Assembly (NCBI GenBank): GCA_903772945.1
Contig: CAICTM010000593.1
Coordinates: 1 to 57,624, forward strand
From: Seminavis robusta
Taxonomy: Eukaryota; Bacillariophyta; Bacillariophyceae; Naviculales; Naviculaceae
Reading direction: 5' to 3'
Length of the DNA: 57,624 bases
A model generated the notes under the pieces. That model made no database searches. It was given only the letters and a program-made list of their open reading frames with translations, and was not told the origin of the DNA. This document shows positions 29,721-41,098 of the stretch, in pieces. The number at the start of each line of letters is the position of its first letter. The stretch's first letter is position 1. The position numbers and the translations under genes were made by a program.

Positions 29721-31206
29721 ATGGCAACCTCAACAGATCCAACTCATCATGAGATGGACCATCATATGGAGGCGGTGCGATCCAATCGCTGTATTGGATC
29801 CGCCGTGGTTGAAAATAGGGAGAAGGAAAGCACACCATGGTGTCAGGAACTACGGAATTTCTGCCGACGCTATTTCTTGGAAGGACAACTTCTAGATCAA
29901 CGAGCAACACTGGCCACACAAGGTGACAAGCACACATTCTGGCTGAAGCATCGCAAAACGTTGGCAATTGGCTTTCCTGCTTTGATTGTACATGCAGTTT
30001 GGTGGTCCGTGATGATCAGCAACAACTACTTCTACTTGTTTGTCGAACCTTCCGGTTCGCTCGCCAAGCCACGGTATCTCATGTCCATCACAATGATTTT
30101 TGGAAGTCTAGTTGCAGGAGCCACTTCAGAAGGTGGTGGAGCTGTTGCGTTTCCTGTGATGACGCTAGCGCTGGGGATCGCGCCTCCTGTCGCCCGTGAC
30201 TTTGCGTTCATGATACAAAGTGTTGGCATGGTCGCATCCTCGTACGTCCACTCTCTGAGTCTGGCAAACTGAATCTACTGCGCCATCGTCTTGATTTATC
30301 ATGTCTCTTGTTTCCATCAACAGGTTTACCATCCTGGTTATGAGAATCCAAGTTGAGTGGAAGGCTATTCTCTATGTGACTTTGGGTGGCATTGTAGGAA
30401 TCATCCTTGGATTGGAAGAAGTGGCGCCAAGGCTCACTCCACCTTACTCAAAAATGTACTTTGTTGTCATCTGGAGTTCCTTTGCTATTGGTCTGTTCTT
30501 ATTGAATAGAAACCACCACCGCGAAGTACACGACCAAATCAAAAACTGGGAGGATGGAGTGCTCTGGCGGCCACCCGCAAGCTCCATCTTGCGCCCCTAC
30601 TTGAGTTTGAGTTGGAAACGAGAGAGCCTTGTTTGCTTTGGCATACTGGGGGGAATCTTCTCATCCATGGCTGGGTCCGGGATTGACATTTGTTCCTTTG
30701 CAGCTTTGACCTTGCTCTTCCGAGTTAGCGAGAAGGTAGCCACACCTACATCCGTTGTCCTCATGGCAATCAATACCACCATTGGCTTTGCTTACCGACA
30801 GTTCGGCATGGGCGGAGTGGAAGAGGAAGCATGGGGCTTCTTTGCTGTGTGTGTTCCTATCGTGGTTATTGGAGCTCCAGTGGGTGCTTTCCTGGGTTCC
30901 TATGCACACCGGCTCACACTTGCAGCCGTCATTTATATTATTGATGCGGCCCAACTTATTGGTGCTTTGGTGGTCATTCAACCATGGTCTAATTTTCACC
31001 TGTCAGTGACATCATTGGTTCTTTTTGTAAGTGGCCTAACCTTCTTTTGGCTGCTGTCATGGCTCGGATTGAAGATGTTGCAGCTTCCTTCTAAGAAGGT
31101 GCGAGGTAGTTCGCAAGAGATCTCTCAAACAAGTATCAATGTGGATGACCTTGGTGGTCCCTCCAATTGCGTGGACGGCCCAGAAAACCTACTAATAGAA
31201 GCCTAG
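29721..31206 (+). CDS. TauE/SafE-family membrane transporter, 2 exons, 467 aa
   Basis: Model join(29721..30241, 30324..31206); the 82-bp GT-AG intron joins in phase (VASS|FTILVM). The protein has an approximately 95-residue hydrophilic N-terminus and then about eight to nine membrane segments in two halves. Each half carries the family's Gly-rich signature: FGSLVAGATSEGGGAVAFPV in the first and GILGGIFSSMAGSGIDICSF in the second. TauE/SafE proteins export or import sulfonates, sulfite or other small organic anions, and eukaryotic members are poorly characterised, so the substrate is unknown. I chose Met 29721 (atcATGG) over 29649; the longer form would add a hydrophobic start that could be a signal peptide. 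The C-terminal 35 residues are cytosolic and Ser-rich. Confidence 0.8.
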
Positions 31207-32222
31207 GCTCCAGGATGTCAACCTGCCTTCGATTGCTTTCCTACCGGTACCGTATGCTTCAGTGCAAGTTGCTCCAATAGTCTAGCCAGAAATCAAATTG
31301 GTGAATAGCAAGGTCCTGGTATCCTTTTTTGGCAGTTCGAAACCAAACACTACATGGATCCGTCATATCGCCACACCAGTTCTTGACATGAACCAAGTAG
31401 ACGACAACACAAGGTCACCTCGCTCGGAACAAAAATGTTGGCACTCAACATGCGGGGTGATGGCTGGAGAAACCTGCGTGGTTATTTGCTTTTGTAGCAT
31501 TGTTAATCCGTGTTGAATGCACTTGCATTGAATAAGCCATAGAGTTGATCCTCTGTTGCTTGAAGGCATAGATAAGTGCATCATGCACCTTGGCAAAGGT
31601 GAGTGTGTTCTTGGTCATGTGATCCGATCGAGTGGCTGGCGTGTTTTCTGGTAGTTGGATTGGCTGATGTGACGTCTTTTCTACTTTCTGAGGGGACAAG
31701 AGCCAGAGGGCCACATTTCCCTTCTCCTTTAGCTCCTGGTAGAGCGGCCTGAAGCCAGAAGACCACGGTGCCGTTGCACCTTATTGAGTGCAGGGAGAGG
31801 AGAGTCTGTTGGATTGAAACAAAGTTGTGCTGCCGCGCTGCCACGGGCAACCCGCCCTCTCAACCAAATGAGTTCCGTGTGGAGGTTGTGGCACAGTCAA
31901 GGCACGGACCGATTGATCCTGGGGTGGGATGCATCACGACGACACGATCCTCCCCTCTGTTGACTGCTTCTGGCTGAGGTTGACCCAAGCTTTGTTCTTG
32001 AGCGGCGCGTGTCTCGTGTTTGCAGCACGCTTCTGATGGTGGTGTGGGAGTTGATTACTTAAGGGCCACCACAAGAAAACTATCCGTGAATGAGCCCTTC
32101 GTCTTTCGCGGACTGACATCATGCGATGGAGTTAAAGTTTTGGAGAGGATCAGAAACAACATCCATCCATTGATTGGAAGGCTACAACATATTATTTTGG
32201 CAACCCAAGTTGAACAAAAACA
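31207..32222. other. Spacer without recognised gene
   Basis: About 1 kb. TACCGGTA occurs at 31242. The short ORFs on both strands look random. The right end is the presumed promoter of the repeat-protein gene. Confidence 0.45.
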
Positions 32223-33209
32223 ATGATGATGTACGCAAAGCAAAGTTTCATCACCACTGTGTTGGTTGCTGTCAGCAGCATCAGTGCTGCCATGGCTGGA
32301 GGCCATAATGTTCTTAGTGTGGAGCCATACATCGCAGAGTGGGTAAGTTTCATTGAATTCTTGGGGGACGATAGCCCACCAACACCAGTGTGGATCTTGC
32401 ATCGAAAAGCAGTTCACGAGACACTCATACTCTTGAAGTGTCAATGCATGTTGGAAGTACTGACTGTTTTTTTTATCCCCCTCCCGGCATAGTGCGCGGC
32501 CCAATTTCCGGAGCAGATCACCGATTGGACTGGCTACAATGAGGCCCACTTGGTCAGGTTCCGTGACTATGTGCGTATTGAACCTTACATGGGACGCTAC
32601 TGTTTTGATGAGTTCCCAACTGAACTCAAAGATCAAAAGCGAGAGGAAACCCTCCAGAAAATGGCAACCAAGCACGTTCAAATAGAACCGTTTTTTATGC
32701 GCTGGCTGGATGCATCCATGGTCAACCCCACCGTTGGAACTCGTGTTGAATTGGAGCCGTACCTTGCGCAATGGTGCGTCGAGGGACAATTCAAGTTGCT
32801 CATGAGCAACCCTGCCAAGTCTCTCAGCGATGCGGCAGCCAATCCGATTCACCCGGAGGGAGCAATGGCTCGTTGGTGTTTTGCCGAGTTTGCCGGTGAG
32901 CTCTCGAGCCTCGACGAAGAACAAACTGTTGCCAACGAACTAAAGGACCACGTGAAGATTGAACAGTACCTTATCAAGTGGGCCGGTGCTGTTTACGGGG
33001 CGAGGCAAGCTGAGGACCACCCCAACACAAAGAAAGCCGGTGGAATTGGTTTTGGTGTAGGCTTTGCTATTGCCTTGGCTATTCTGTTGCCCATTTGGGG
33101 CCTTTGCTGGTGGAGAAGCCGCCGTTCAGCTGCCAAGGATGCTCACTTCCACGACGATGTTCAGATGACACAGGATGCAATCATGAAGGAATCCGACTCG
33201 GTTGCCTAG
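32223..33209 (+). CDS. Type I membrane protein built of short 'EPYxxxWC' repeats, 2 exons, 278 aa
   Basis: Model join(32223..32342, 32493..33209); the 150-bp GT-AG intron (gtaagt...ggcatag) is phase 0. A signal peptide (about residues 1-26, TVLVAVSSISAAMA) is followed by about six degenerate repeats of 30-45 residues. Each repeat has an acidic-Pro-aromatic box and a Trp/Cys box: VEPYIAEWC, VRIEPYMGRYC, VQIEPFFMRW, VELEPYLAQWC, EGAMARWC and VKIEQYLIKW, often followed by an F.EF or FAGEL helix. A single membrane segment (GFGVGFAIALAILLPIWG) precedes a short basic cytosolic tail (WWRSRRSAAKD). I know no named family with this repeat. The paired Cys may be disulfide-bonded outside the cell. Confidence 0.75.
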
Positions 33210-34138
33210 AATGATGATGTGTTGAGGCATCAATATGAAGCTACAAATACCAGTGCATAATAAGATTTGGATTCACATACATATTCTTGTGCCCGCACGC
33301 AGACTGTAGCTACTAGCAAACGTTTTCCAGACAGACCTTGGTGCTCTTCTGATGCTCCCGAGTCCAACGAATTGAGATCAAACCTCTATCTATACCAAGA
33401 CAGCATGCAACATTGGTGGAAAGGGTCTAGGGAGACCAGGGGACAGATGTGACTTGGCATGTGGAAGAAGAGTCTTGGAGACAGACTGGAATAGATCTAC
33501 TAGGCAATTAGACCTAGCTTTGGCAAGAGGAGGAAGGCTATTCAGCCAGGTTTGTGATGGGGAATGGGTCAACAACATACAGGGCAAAAGAATGCTTCCA
33601 GCTGAAGAACTGCCTGGCAGTGATCTGCCTTGAGGGACAACATTGGTCCTGGTAGCTAGCTTCTTTCTGGTTGCTTGCTTGGAGATGGCCGTTGGAGTGG
33701 GTTTGCTGTTTGGGCACATTGGGCACCACCAAGCAAACAGGGTGGGCTTGCCACAGTAACAGTAACATCAACGGCAACGAGCCCAACAACATGCATGTAC
33801 ATCTGGACCGGAAAGACACTTTAGCCGCCGCAACATGCACCATAGCAGAATGTATGGATCCGCAGGACACAAGTGTAGTGAGAGAGGAGGAAGGGAAGGG
33901 CTTGGCGGGCAGAAGCAGACACGACATCATCCATTCAGGAAGGGTTCCATTCGCCGTTTCGCGAGTCGAGTCAATCGACGGTACTGGTACGGTAGCGATT
34001 GCAGGACACGGCTATCATCCCCAATGCAGCTGGATTCCTAGCTAGCTAGCAACTGTAGCTAAGTTAAGTACACATAAGCAATCTGAGTGAAGATAACCGA
34101 TATCTTTTTAATAAGCATTTAGCTATTGCATGGCGAAG
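33210..34138. other. Convergent spacer
   Basis: No gene seen in about 930 bp. Overlapping short ORFs occur on both strands without recognisable features. It contains a GCTAGCTAGC stretch at about 34038-34050. Confidence 0.45.
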
Positions 34139-34588
34139 CTATGCTGCCCTGCAATAGACAGGACCGACTGTGTTGGTGTTGGTTGTTTCGACCCGAACTT
34201 CATGTGCCTTTCTGATCAGGACAACGTTGTCCTGTTGTTGTTCTTGTCCCTGTTGTTGCTTTTGCTTTTGCTTTTGCTTTTGGAGGTTTTCTTGCTGTTG
34301 TTGCTGGAGGCACATTTCCCTGGTCTTTCGTTTAATCTCCTTTAGTTCGCTTCGGCTATACCAAAGGACCTTGTTCTGGTGAGGAGAGTGAAAGTGATTC
34401 TTGGCCGCTTCTCGGCATGTCACATGTCGGGAGAAACGAACTCGCTTGGGATTCATAACTGTTTGCTTTGACTTTTCATGGACTTGCTCTTCCGATGACA
34501 ATGAGGCAGACTGGGCCATTGTCTCGTCAGTGTGGCTGTTGCTGTTGCATTCACCTGCGGGTTGAACGATAATGGGTCCGATGCTCAT
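34139..34588 (-). CDS. Small protein with 'VRFS ... WYSRSELKEIKR' motif and Gln-rich tail, 149 aa
   Basis: The middle of the protein has KRVRFSRHVTCREA (about residues 48-62) and, 20 residues on, KVLWYSRSELKEIKRKTREM. I know this pairing of a 'VRFS' box with a 'WYS..E...IKR' helix from many uncharacterised diatom proteins, but it has no assigned function. A Gln/Lys-rich repeat tract (residues 95-120, encoded by a ttgctttt repeat on the plus strand at about 34253-34290) follows. The end (NVVLIRKAHEVRVET) looks ordered. No membrane segment or signal peptide. The first Met at 34588 is used; a second Met is at residue 24. Confidence 0.65.
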   Translation of the reverse strand: MSIGPIIVQPAGECNSNSHTDETMAQSASLSSEEQVHEKSKQTVMNPKRVRFSRHVTCREAAKNHFHSPHQNKVLWYSRSELKEIKRKTREMCLQQQQQENLQKQKQKQKQQQGQEQQQDNVVLIRKAHEVRVETTNTNTVGPVYCRAA

Positions 34589-36562
34589 GTTGATGTTGCT
34601 TGATGATTGATGAAATTGGCTGCTGATGAAAGCGAAAATGATCTTGGTTTTTTATGCCAGAAGAGACTAGCTAGTAGAGAGGTGCGTGTTTTTTTAGAGT
34701 TTGTGAAGTGGGCTGTTGTGAGTTGTGAGTCAAGATAGACACTGCCTTGACCTGTGGCATATTAGTATGCATAAAAGCAACCATTTGCGGAGCGCTGGTA
34801 GAGACGACGTGGTTATCTCACGTTTCCGATAAGAAGCGTACAGATTGCCCCAGAACTACAGTACAGCACCCAGTACCCAGTGGCTTACGCAGACAGCTGC
34901 AGTCACAGTTATCCAGCTTCGCTGTTCGCTGCCAAAGTGGCCATGCAATGTTTCTACCGTACCAGTCTACTGTGGACTGTGGACAAGACAGGAAGACAGG
35001 TACGGCACAAGACCACGTTCCTTATCGCGTGAAAACAGCATTGAGGCAGATCAAGCTCAACGACATAAGGGCTTGCCAGAATGTCAAGAAAGCAAGTCAT
35101 TACTTCAACTAAACCACATAGTAAACCCAGTATGCAATCTTGCAGGACCGGCTCAATTAATTGTCATTCAGAATTCAGAGCTGCTGGAATGGTGAGCTAA
35201 TGGTGCTACTTCTGTAGTATCACCTTTTGCGGTATTAACTAATTTTAAAATATCAATTACCAATACAGTAATATATTTATAAAATTGCTGGTACTAGTTA
35301 AAATAGTATGCATAAAGCTGCTTCAATCATTCTGTAAAGTAAATAATATTAAATTTTGTCTTTCAACCAGCCATAAGTCAAAAATTGTCACTCGTCAGCC
35401 ACGGATAGCCGACTTACAAAATTTTCTTGGAATTATGGTATTAGACGTCTATGGAAAAGCTGTGAAACTTGCAGACTTTCTATCAATTCTGTCCAGAGAA
35501 GGCATTCTAGCATTCTAGCTAGCATCGTAAATGCTTCTGAATAATGTAAACACTTTCCGCAATTTACTCAATGACTTAGAAACGGGGCTCGACTATCTTG
35601 AAGAGCACTCGAGTAGTGCTCTCAAAGTTCAACTATGACTTTCTATTCGTGCTTACAGGCGTTTTGCTATTTCATTCGAACCCCTCCGAAACCTCGCGAG
35701 CTCGAAGAATCGAAGAGCCGATGAAGAACGAAGAACTCCCAACTCCCAACCCCCAACAAGCACAAAATTTAAAAAGTTTGTCGACGGTCATCGCAGCTTG
35801 TCAACGGTGTTGCAATGTTGCTGCTAGCTAGATGTAGTAGTCTACCCGTATCAGCAAGCTTGAGGTAGCTATGTACCCTCTGGAGTGGCTACCGGTACTA
35901 GCGAGTTATCTTGGCAGGTGTGGTTGGACTGACTTGGAGTAGCTCAGTGGATAACAAAAACCAAATCGGCCCCAAGCCCTACCAAAATTAAATAGTGGTG
36001 GCTGGTGGCTGGTAGCTGGTAGCAGAAAGCTCAACAGTGGCCTTCCCATTTGTAACCACTGGACATGTGAAAGGGGCGCCGACTGTAAAATAATAGTACC
36101 AGGTACAAGCACCGAGCACCCAAAAGGCCCACGGCACTCGGCCCCCGGGCCCAAAGCTAAGTTGCCTTGACGAATACTGACGAATCCATTGCTACCCTTC
36201 GCATATCAACCACTGGTCATGTATGTATGTATGCGCTGTGCTATTCATCCTCCAGGTAGGACCTGGTTCGGGCAAACGGGCAAATGGCGCCAGGTGAGTT
36301 CGTAGCCTTGTGGGTAATACCCATACTGGCAGCTAGCTAGCTAGAACCGCCACCTCAGCCAAGGCAGAGGAAGTTTTTGTCAGCCCATGTACCAAGGCCG
36401 TTTGGTAGTTTTAAGGCCGTACCAGTACTACCGTAGCACCTCCTCAACTTGCAAACATAATGAGACGATGTTGGGTGAGCTCTTGGCTACTGGCGACTGT
36501 TTGGTTGATTCGATTCAGTCCTTCACAGACAGTCGGTGCTCCGCCATTCTGTGCATGATGGC
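34589..36562. other. Gene-poor, AT-richer stretch
   Basis: Nearly 2 kb without a credible gene. The section 35200-35420 is clearly more AT-rich than its surroundings. TACCGGTA occurs at 35890. The left end probably contains the promoter of the WYS..IKR gene. Confidence 0.45.
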
Positions 36563-36570
36563 TTTGAAGG
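36563..36570. repeat. Left target-site duplication of the hAT-type element
   Basis: tttgaagg directly abuts the left terminal repeat. The same eight bases occur at 37062-37069 directly after the right one. Confidence 0.85.
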
Positions 36571-37061
36571 TAGTGATGGGCAAATACACGTATTTTAAGT
36601 TTTGATACGTATAATACGTATAATACAGTATAATACTGTATTATACTGTATTAATCTATGGTCTGTCCATCTTCCCATGCACATTATGTGGTGCATTCTA
36701 CAGTTCGAAATAGTCTCGTCAACAAGATTGTGAAGATGCTGCTCTATTGCTATGTCAACTTGAGGCTTCTAAAGTCTCTTGAACCATCTGGGGATCAGTC
36801 GATGACGGCTTTTGCGGAGCTCTTACTGCTGATTTAGACCAGTTCTTGGTAGATCTAGGCCTTGATGAGGATGATGCAGCATCTGTAGCCAAGTCTAGTG
36901 GGCCTCTAAGTAGAGGGAGGGTAACTGGATAGCTAAGACCTCCAAAATTAGCAGTAGTAGTTAAATACGTATAATACGTATGTATTGGAGTTGGGGACCA
37001 CGTATTATACGTGTATTATACGTATGTATCAATGGGTGTATCAAAGGGGTGCCCATCACTA
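36571..37061. mobile_element. Non-autonomous hAT-type DNA transposon (about 491 bp)
   Basis: The element starts TAGTGATGGGCA (36571-36582) and ends TGCCCATCACTA (37050-37061), a perfect 12-bp terminal inverted repeat. It is flanked on both sides by tttgaagg, an exact 8-bp target-site duplication. Eight-base duplications and a T/CAGnGnTGGGC-like end are the marks of hAT elements. Inside each end are subterminal palindromic repeats of the tacgtataatacgta type. The middle (36660-36940) includes a short open stretch (DLDQFLVDLGLDEDDAA) that might be a transposase remnant. No full transposase ORF is present. Confidence 0.85.
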
Positions 37062-37069
37062 TTTGAAGG
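37062..37069. repeat. Right target-site duplication of the hAT-type element
   Basis: tttgaagg, identical to 36563-36570. Confidence 0.85.
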
Positions 37070-37819
37070 GGTCCCAGTACCCAGTACGATCTCTCGATTT
37101 CTGTACCAGCATCCAGAGCCAGATCAAAGATCAAGGTCTCTGTTCTCTGTTTGATCGCTTGTGTCCTCACGCCATCTTCTCCACTGCTCTTACTTCTTAC
37201 TTCTTGTGATGCAGCAAAACTTGGCTTTTAAGCCAATGCGGTGCCTTCAAGTTCAGCACACACTTATACAGGTACAGCTGTATGCACACCGCCCATGCAT
37301 GAATGATTGAACTGAATCGAATTAATCCATACATGTAGACTAATTAATAGCTATGGAATCATGATGAAGTGATCAAGCGATAAGGCGATTGAAGCCCGAA
37401 GGAGGGGCACGACGACCTATTTCCGCCACCTAGATATAGCAGGCTGACCAAGAAGCTCTTTTGGACCTGCTTTCCCTTTATGTCTTTGAAATGTTGTGGT
37501 TTGAAAAGATAGATGTTCCTCTCACAACAACCGTTCCGGTGCCGGTAGAGTGCCTGCAGCTACAGCCTTCTTCTCCGAAGTGCGACGGTTCGGTTAATTG
37601 TACCGGTGGGCAGTGCTATGGATTTTATTCCTTGAGTCTCGAATCATTACCTCGGCAGTCTTGCTGCCAGAGCCCTCAACCCCTTTAATTGTTTTTCCTG
37701 CTACGGCGGTCCCTGTAGGTATAAGGGTAGGGTTAGAATACAAATAAGTCAGCAAAAACTAAATAAGTATCCTAGGATGGTGCTTTTAAACCAGCTAAAG
37801 CTATTTACATGCATCCTAG
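37070..37819. other. Spacer right of the transposon
   Basis: No gene seen. The ORF at 37461-37688 lacks recognisable features. Confidence 0.4.
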
Positions 37820-38041
37820 TAGAGGGATCTGCTCCTACCAGGAAAAACTCTAAAGCTAGCTTTCGCTAGATAACTAGTATTCTAGCTAGCTAGGGGTATC
37901 TGCTTCTAGCTTGCTATGTGAATCTGCTTCTAGCTAGGGGGGATCTGCTTCTAGCTAGCTAAGCGGAAGTTAAGCACTAGCTAAGCACTACAGGTATCTG
38001 CTTCTAACTAGCTAGCTATATGGTACTGTATCTGCTTCTAC
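37820..38041 (+). repeat. Degenerate tandem array of '(g)RatctgcttctaGCTAGCT' units
   Basis: Six units share the core tctgcttcta (once tctgctccta), at about 37826, 37897, 37923, 37944, 37997 and 38031. They are spaced 21 to 71 bp apart and most run into an agctagct tail. It is an irregular minisatellite and not coding. Confidence 0.7.
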
Positions 38042-38323
38042 ACGGAAACCATTCTGCCGAGGTTACACAGCTCCGCTGGCTTAAGAATTGGACTGAAACT
38101 CATGAAACCAATGCTCGTGAGGGAAACAACACTTTTGAAACCTTGCTTGCGCCGCAAGCTACTGAACTCGTTCTCTTGTTTTGTTTGGCTAATTGAAGAT
38201 TGCTACTGGTACTTCCGACCTTTCATTCCTGCTACCGTCCCCGACCCCAGTTCGCCTCGTGTGATGGCAAAGCTTTGCAATCCATGATGCATGTTTCCGG
38301 CTCACATGAAGACGTGGAATACA

Positions 38324-40080
38324 TCAGTACTTTGTCCACAGAGCTGTTTGCGAGTCTGGAGCTCGCAAAGCCTCACAACTATGAAGTTCTATAACTTCTC
38401 CAGGCTTGGGATGGTGATCGTTGGATATACACTGACTGTTGAATCCTGCTTGAGATATCTCAAATCGATTGTCTTCGTCAAAGAAAGCGGTTCCATTGGA
38501 GGCGATCCATCGCTGCATGGGATCGTTGGGATCGCATTCCGTCAGAAATAATTCTCGTCTGCTGCGTCGCCAGCATCTTTGGTCAGCGACAGCTGCAGAT
38601 TGAATGAGTACTTCATCATCGTTGACGGGTAGAAAGAGGAAGGCCTGCTGCCATGGCTCCAACCCAGTACCATCACATCTAGCCAAGAAGGTTTGATTGG
38701 AGAGGCACTCTTCGACTTGATCACCATACCAGCACCTCCTGTGGTACGGCAAGTAGAGCTTGAGACGACTTGCCAGGACATACCGGTACATCAACTTGCA
38801 TCATGAAAGATCCTATTCCAACTTACCCCGTCCCCGGCCACCCATTGAAACTGTTTGTGGCACACCAAAAGGATTCCCTCGTTGAATTCTGCCATTCATA
38901 GCCTTCCAACAGGATGAGAAATTGGGTCAGTCGAATTCTCCCATCATATACTTTCTGCAAAGAAGTCAGTTGACTTACCTTCTTCCCAATAGAGACGCAA
39001 TCGAAAGGCTCCAGGCAGTATGGACGGCAAACGAAGGCAAAAATCGTTATTCCCCACCCCACTTCCATCCTCCAAGGTGCAACCCGGAATCGGACTGTCT
39101 GGTTCCGAACGGCCATGACAGTAGAGTCCCCAAGCACACTCTCCATCGCGATCGCAATCTCCCTGGCAGAGTTGCAAGGGAAAGGAGGAGGCAGGATCCC
39201 CGTTGTTGCCAACAACTTCAGCAAGGGGCCTGTCAATTGTCGTGGGTGCAATACTGAACGGAGGTAGCGGTGTGGGCTCTACTGTCGGTGCTCTCGTTGG
39301 TGAACTTGTCGTGGGTACTGCTGTGGTCGGCGTCGCAGAAGGTTGTGTGGATGGTGCAATCGTTGGGGATCTTGAAGTAGAATTGATTGTGGGTGGAAGG
39401 GTATTACTAGGTTTGGCTGAGGGTGGAGTAGTAGGTTTGTTTGAGGTTGGTTGTATGATTGTTGGACTGGCTGTAGATGCATTCAATGCAGGCGCCTCAC
39501 TTGGTGGGTTGGTCACATCTGTGGCGACCGTTGGCGATTCAGTAGTTGTGGTTGGACTCATCGTGGTGTCAATGGCGGGAGATCCTGTAGGCAATTTGGA
39601 AATACTGGTATCAATAGTGGGCGATCCAGTGGGTCCAAACGTTGGGGATTTTGTGGTGGGCGAGCCAGTTGGGTTCTCTGTGGCGATGGAAATACAAAAA
39701 TCCGTGTTGGCCGCAAAGGTCTCCCCTCCTTGGCAACCAGGAACACCCGTAAAGGCAATTCTCTGAAAGCAAAGCAGTCCAACGTCGCAATCACTATCGA
39801 CATCGCAGTCCCCTTCACAGAGTTTGAGAGGAAACCTGTTGAGATTCGGTATGCCGCCATAAGCTTGCAACATTGGTAGGTCTGCTGGCGTCGGATCATT
39901 ATCTGCGGTGGCATTTGGTTCGTAGGTCTTGCCGCCATAAGCTTCCAGTATCGATGAGTCTTCTTGGAGGCTCCGATCGGTCTCTTGGAATCTGGCTTGC
40001 CAAGAATTGTAGAGAAGGACCAGACTGGGAATCAGCAATGCCGTTGCAAAGAAGAGGACAGAGTGCAATCTCGACTTCAT
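38324..40080 (-). CDS. Membrane-anchored Pro/Thr-rich protein with ricin-B-like lectin end, 3 exons, 540 aa
   Basis: Model complement(join(38324..38768, 38827..38902, 38979..40080)). The introns (58 and 76 bp) are GT-AG and in phase, giving YWEEG|YEWQ and PGTG|RLKLYL. The N-terminus has a signal anchor (SVLFFATALLIPSLVLLY). Two copies of a Cys module follow (LCEGDCDVDSDCDVGLLCF at about 85 and LCQGDCDRDGECAWGLYC at about 305), separated by about 150 residues of SPT/TPS-rich, probably O-glycosylated linker. Next comes FRLRLYWEEGYEWQ...ESFWC. The last 150 residues look like a ricin-B-type beta-trefoil (RCWYG...ECLSNQTFLARCD, ELFLTECDPNDPMQRW, ELHSCEA...TALW), a carbohydrate-binding fold. Nothing here suggests a catalytic toxin chain. 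A cell-surface glycan-binding role is inferred. Confidence 0.75.
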
Positions 40081-41098
40081 TGCGGATGAATCTGATCGTC
40101 TTCCAAAGGAATGAAGGAAAGTGCTTGGATTATCTTCACCGCCGATCCCCCGTCATTTTGAGGTAGCAGTATCTTTTCCTCTCCATTGACATATTACTTG
40201 ATCATGATGGAACACATTCACGGAGGGTAACTTGGGGTTACGTACTTTCCCGCCGTCACCGTCTAAACAAAAAACGCAAAAGGCACGAATGAAGACTCCA
40301 TGCCATCCGGGACTCTGAGACCGACGTGTTTCCTTTCCCGGCGCACAACTCCCAATCTCTCAGTGTTACAGTTCCCCCGATTCTCGGAAGTTAGGGGCAA
40401 ATTGATAGTACGGTGCTGTACATGTATTAATAGTTGGTCCTTATTGTCATAATATATTTAGTTTAACATCATCGAAAAACATACAAATGTTTGCGTCAGG
40501 CAGCCGCAGATACGGTACGATACGCATCCAGTCCCCACAGATTCTTAGATTCTACACCAATCTCTGAGTGAGGGAAAATCAGGCTCTTTCTTATTGGGGC
40601 CATCCAGAAAAAATGCAAGATGAATGGGCAAGATCCCACTACCATGATATATCTTTTGTACTAAAAGGAGTTTCGGGTACCCTAGTAGACACGTCGTACT
40701 GTAGCGGTGAACAACCACAGGTATGGCAAGTTCTGCACAGACCAACTTTGGGGTCTCTACCGGTGCGGCTGTACGAGATATCAGTGTAAATGCAGTCTTA
40801 ATGGCTTTTGGATCTGAATCGAACACACAACCGAGACCTAAAACACGAGTCTCAGTCGAGTCACACGAGATTTTTTGGCTACGTGTACCGATAACTATCG
40901 CAACCCCTCACCCCTCCGAACAGATCCTTCGGTCCCTTGGTTTGTGTTTGCGAAGTTTGTGTGTTTGTTGGCGGTCCTTCTGATACCCATGATAACAGGT
41001 TTCCTTCTGTGCGGCTGAAGGAAGCAGTCTCTCCGCTACCGTACAGCACTTCATTGCCATCCTTGTTCTACCGGTATCTCATCAGGAAAGAGGTCAAC
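40081..41098. other. Divergent spacer between the lectin-like gene and gene D
   Basis: About 1 kb with both genes reading outward, so both promoters should lie here. TACCGGTA at 41069 is 30 bp before the chosen start of gene D, in a reading frame open upstream, which supports it being 5' UTR. I see no gene. Confidence 0.45.

Noticed and set aside
36600..36660. Tandem/palindromic tacgtataatacgta cluster as a stand-alone satellite
   Set aside because: A matching cluster lies at 36965-37028 inside the opposite end of the hAT-type element, so these are its subterminal repeats.
38324..38794. Ricin-B-like ORF as a separate toxin-type gene
   Set aside because: It splices in phase to the upstream exons of a surface protein, and only the carbohydrate-binding fold is suggested; no catalytic chain is present.
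39203..39766. A 187-aa plus-strand ORF rich in Gly and Val
   Set aside because: It is the antisense translation of the Pro/Thr-rich stalk of the lectin-like gene; its repetitiveness comes from that stalk.
40937..41098. 54-residue N-terminal extension of gene D
   Set aside because: It contains a TACCGGTA motif typical of non-coding DNA here, and the family start motif lies at 41099.
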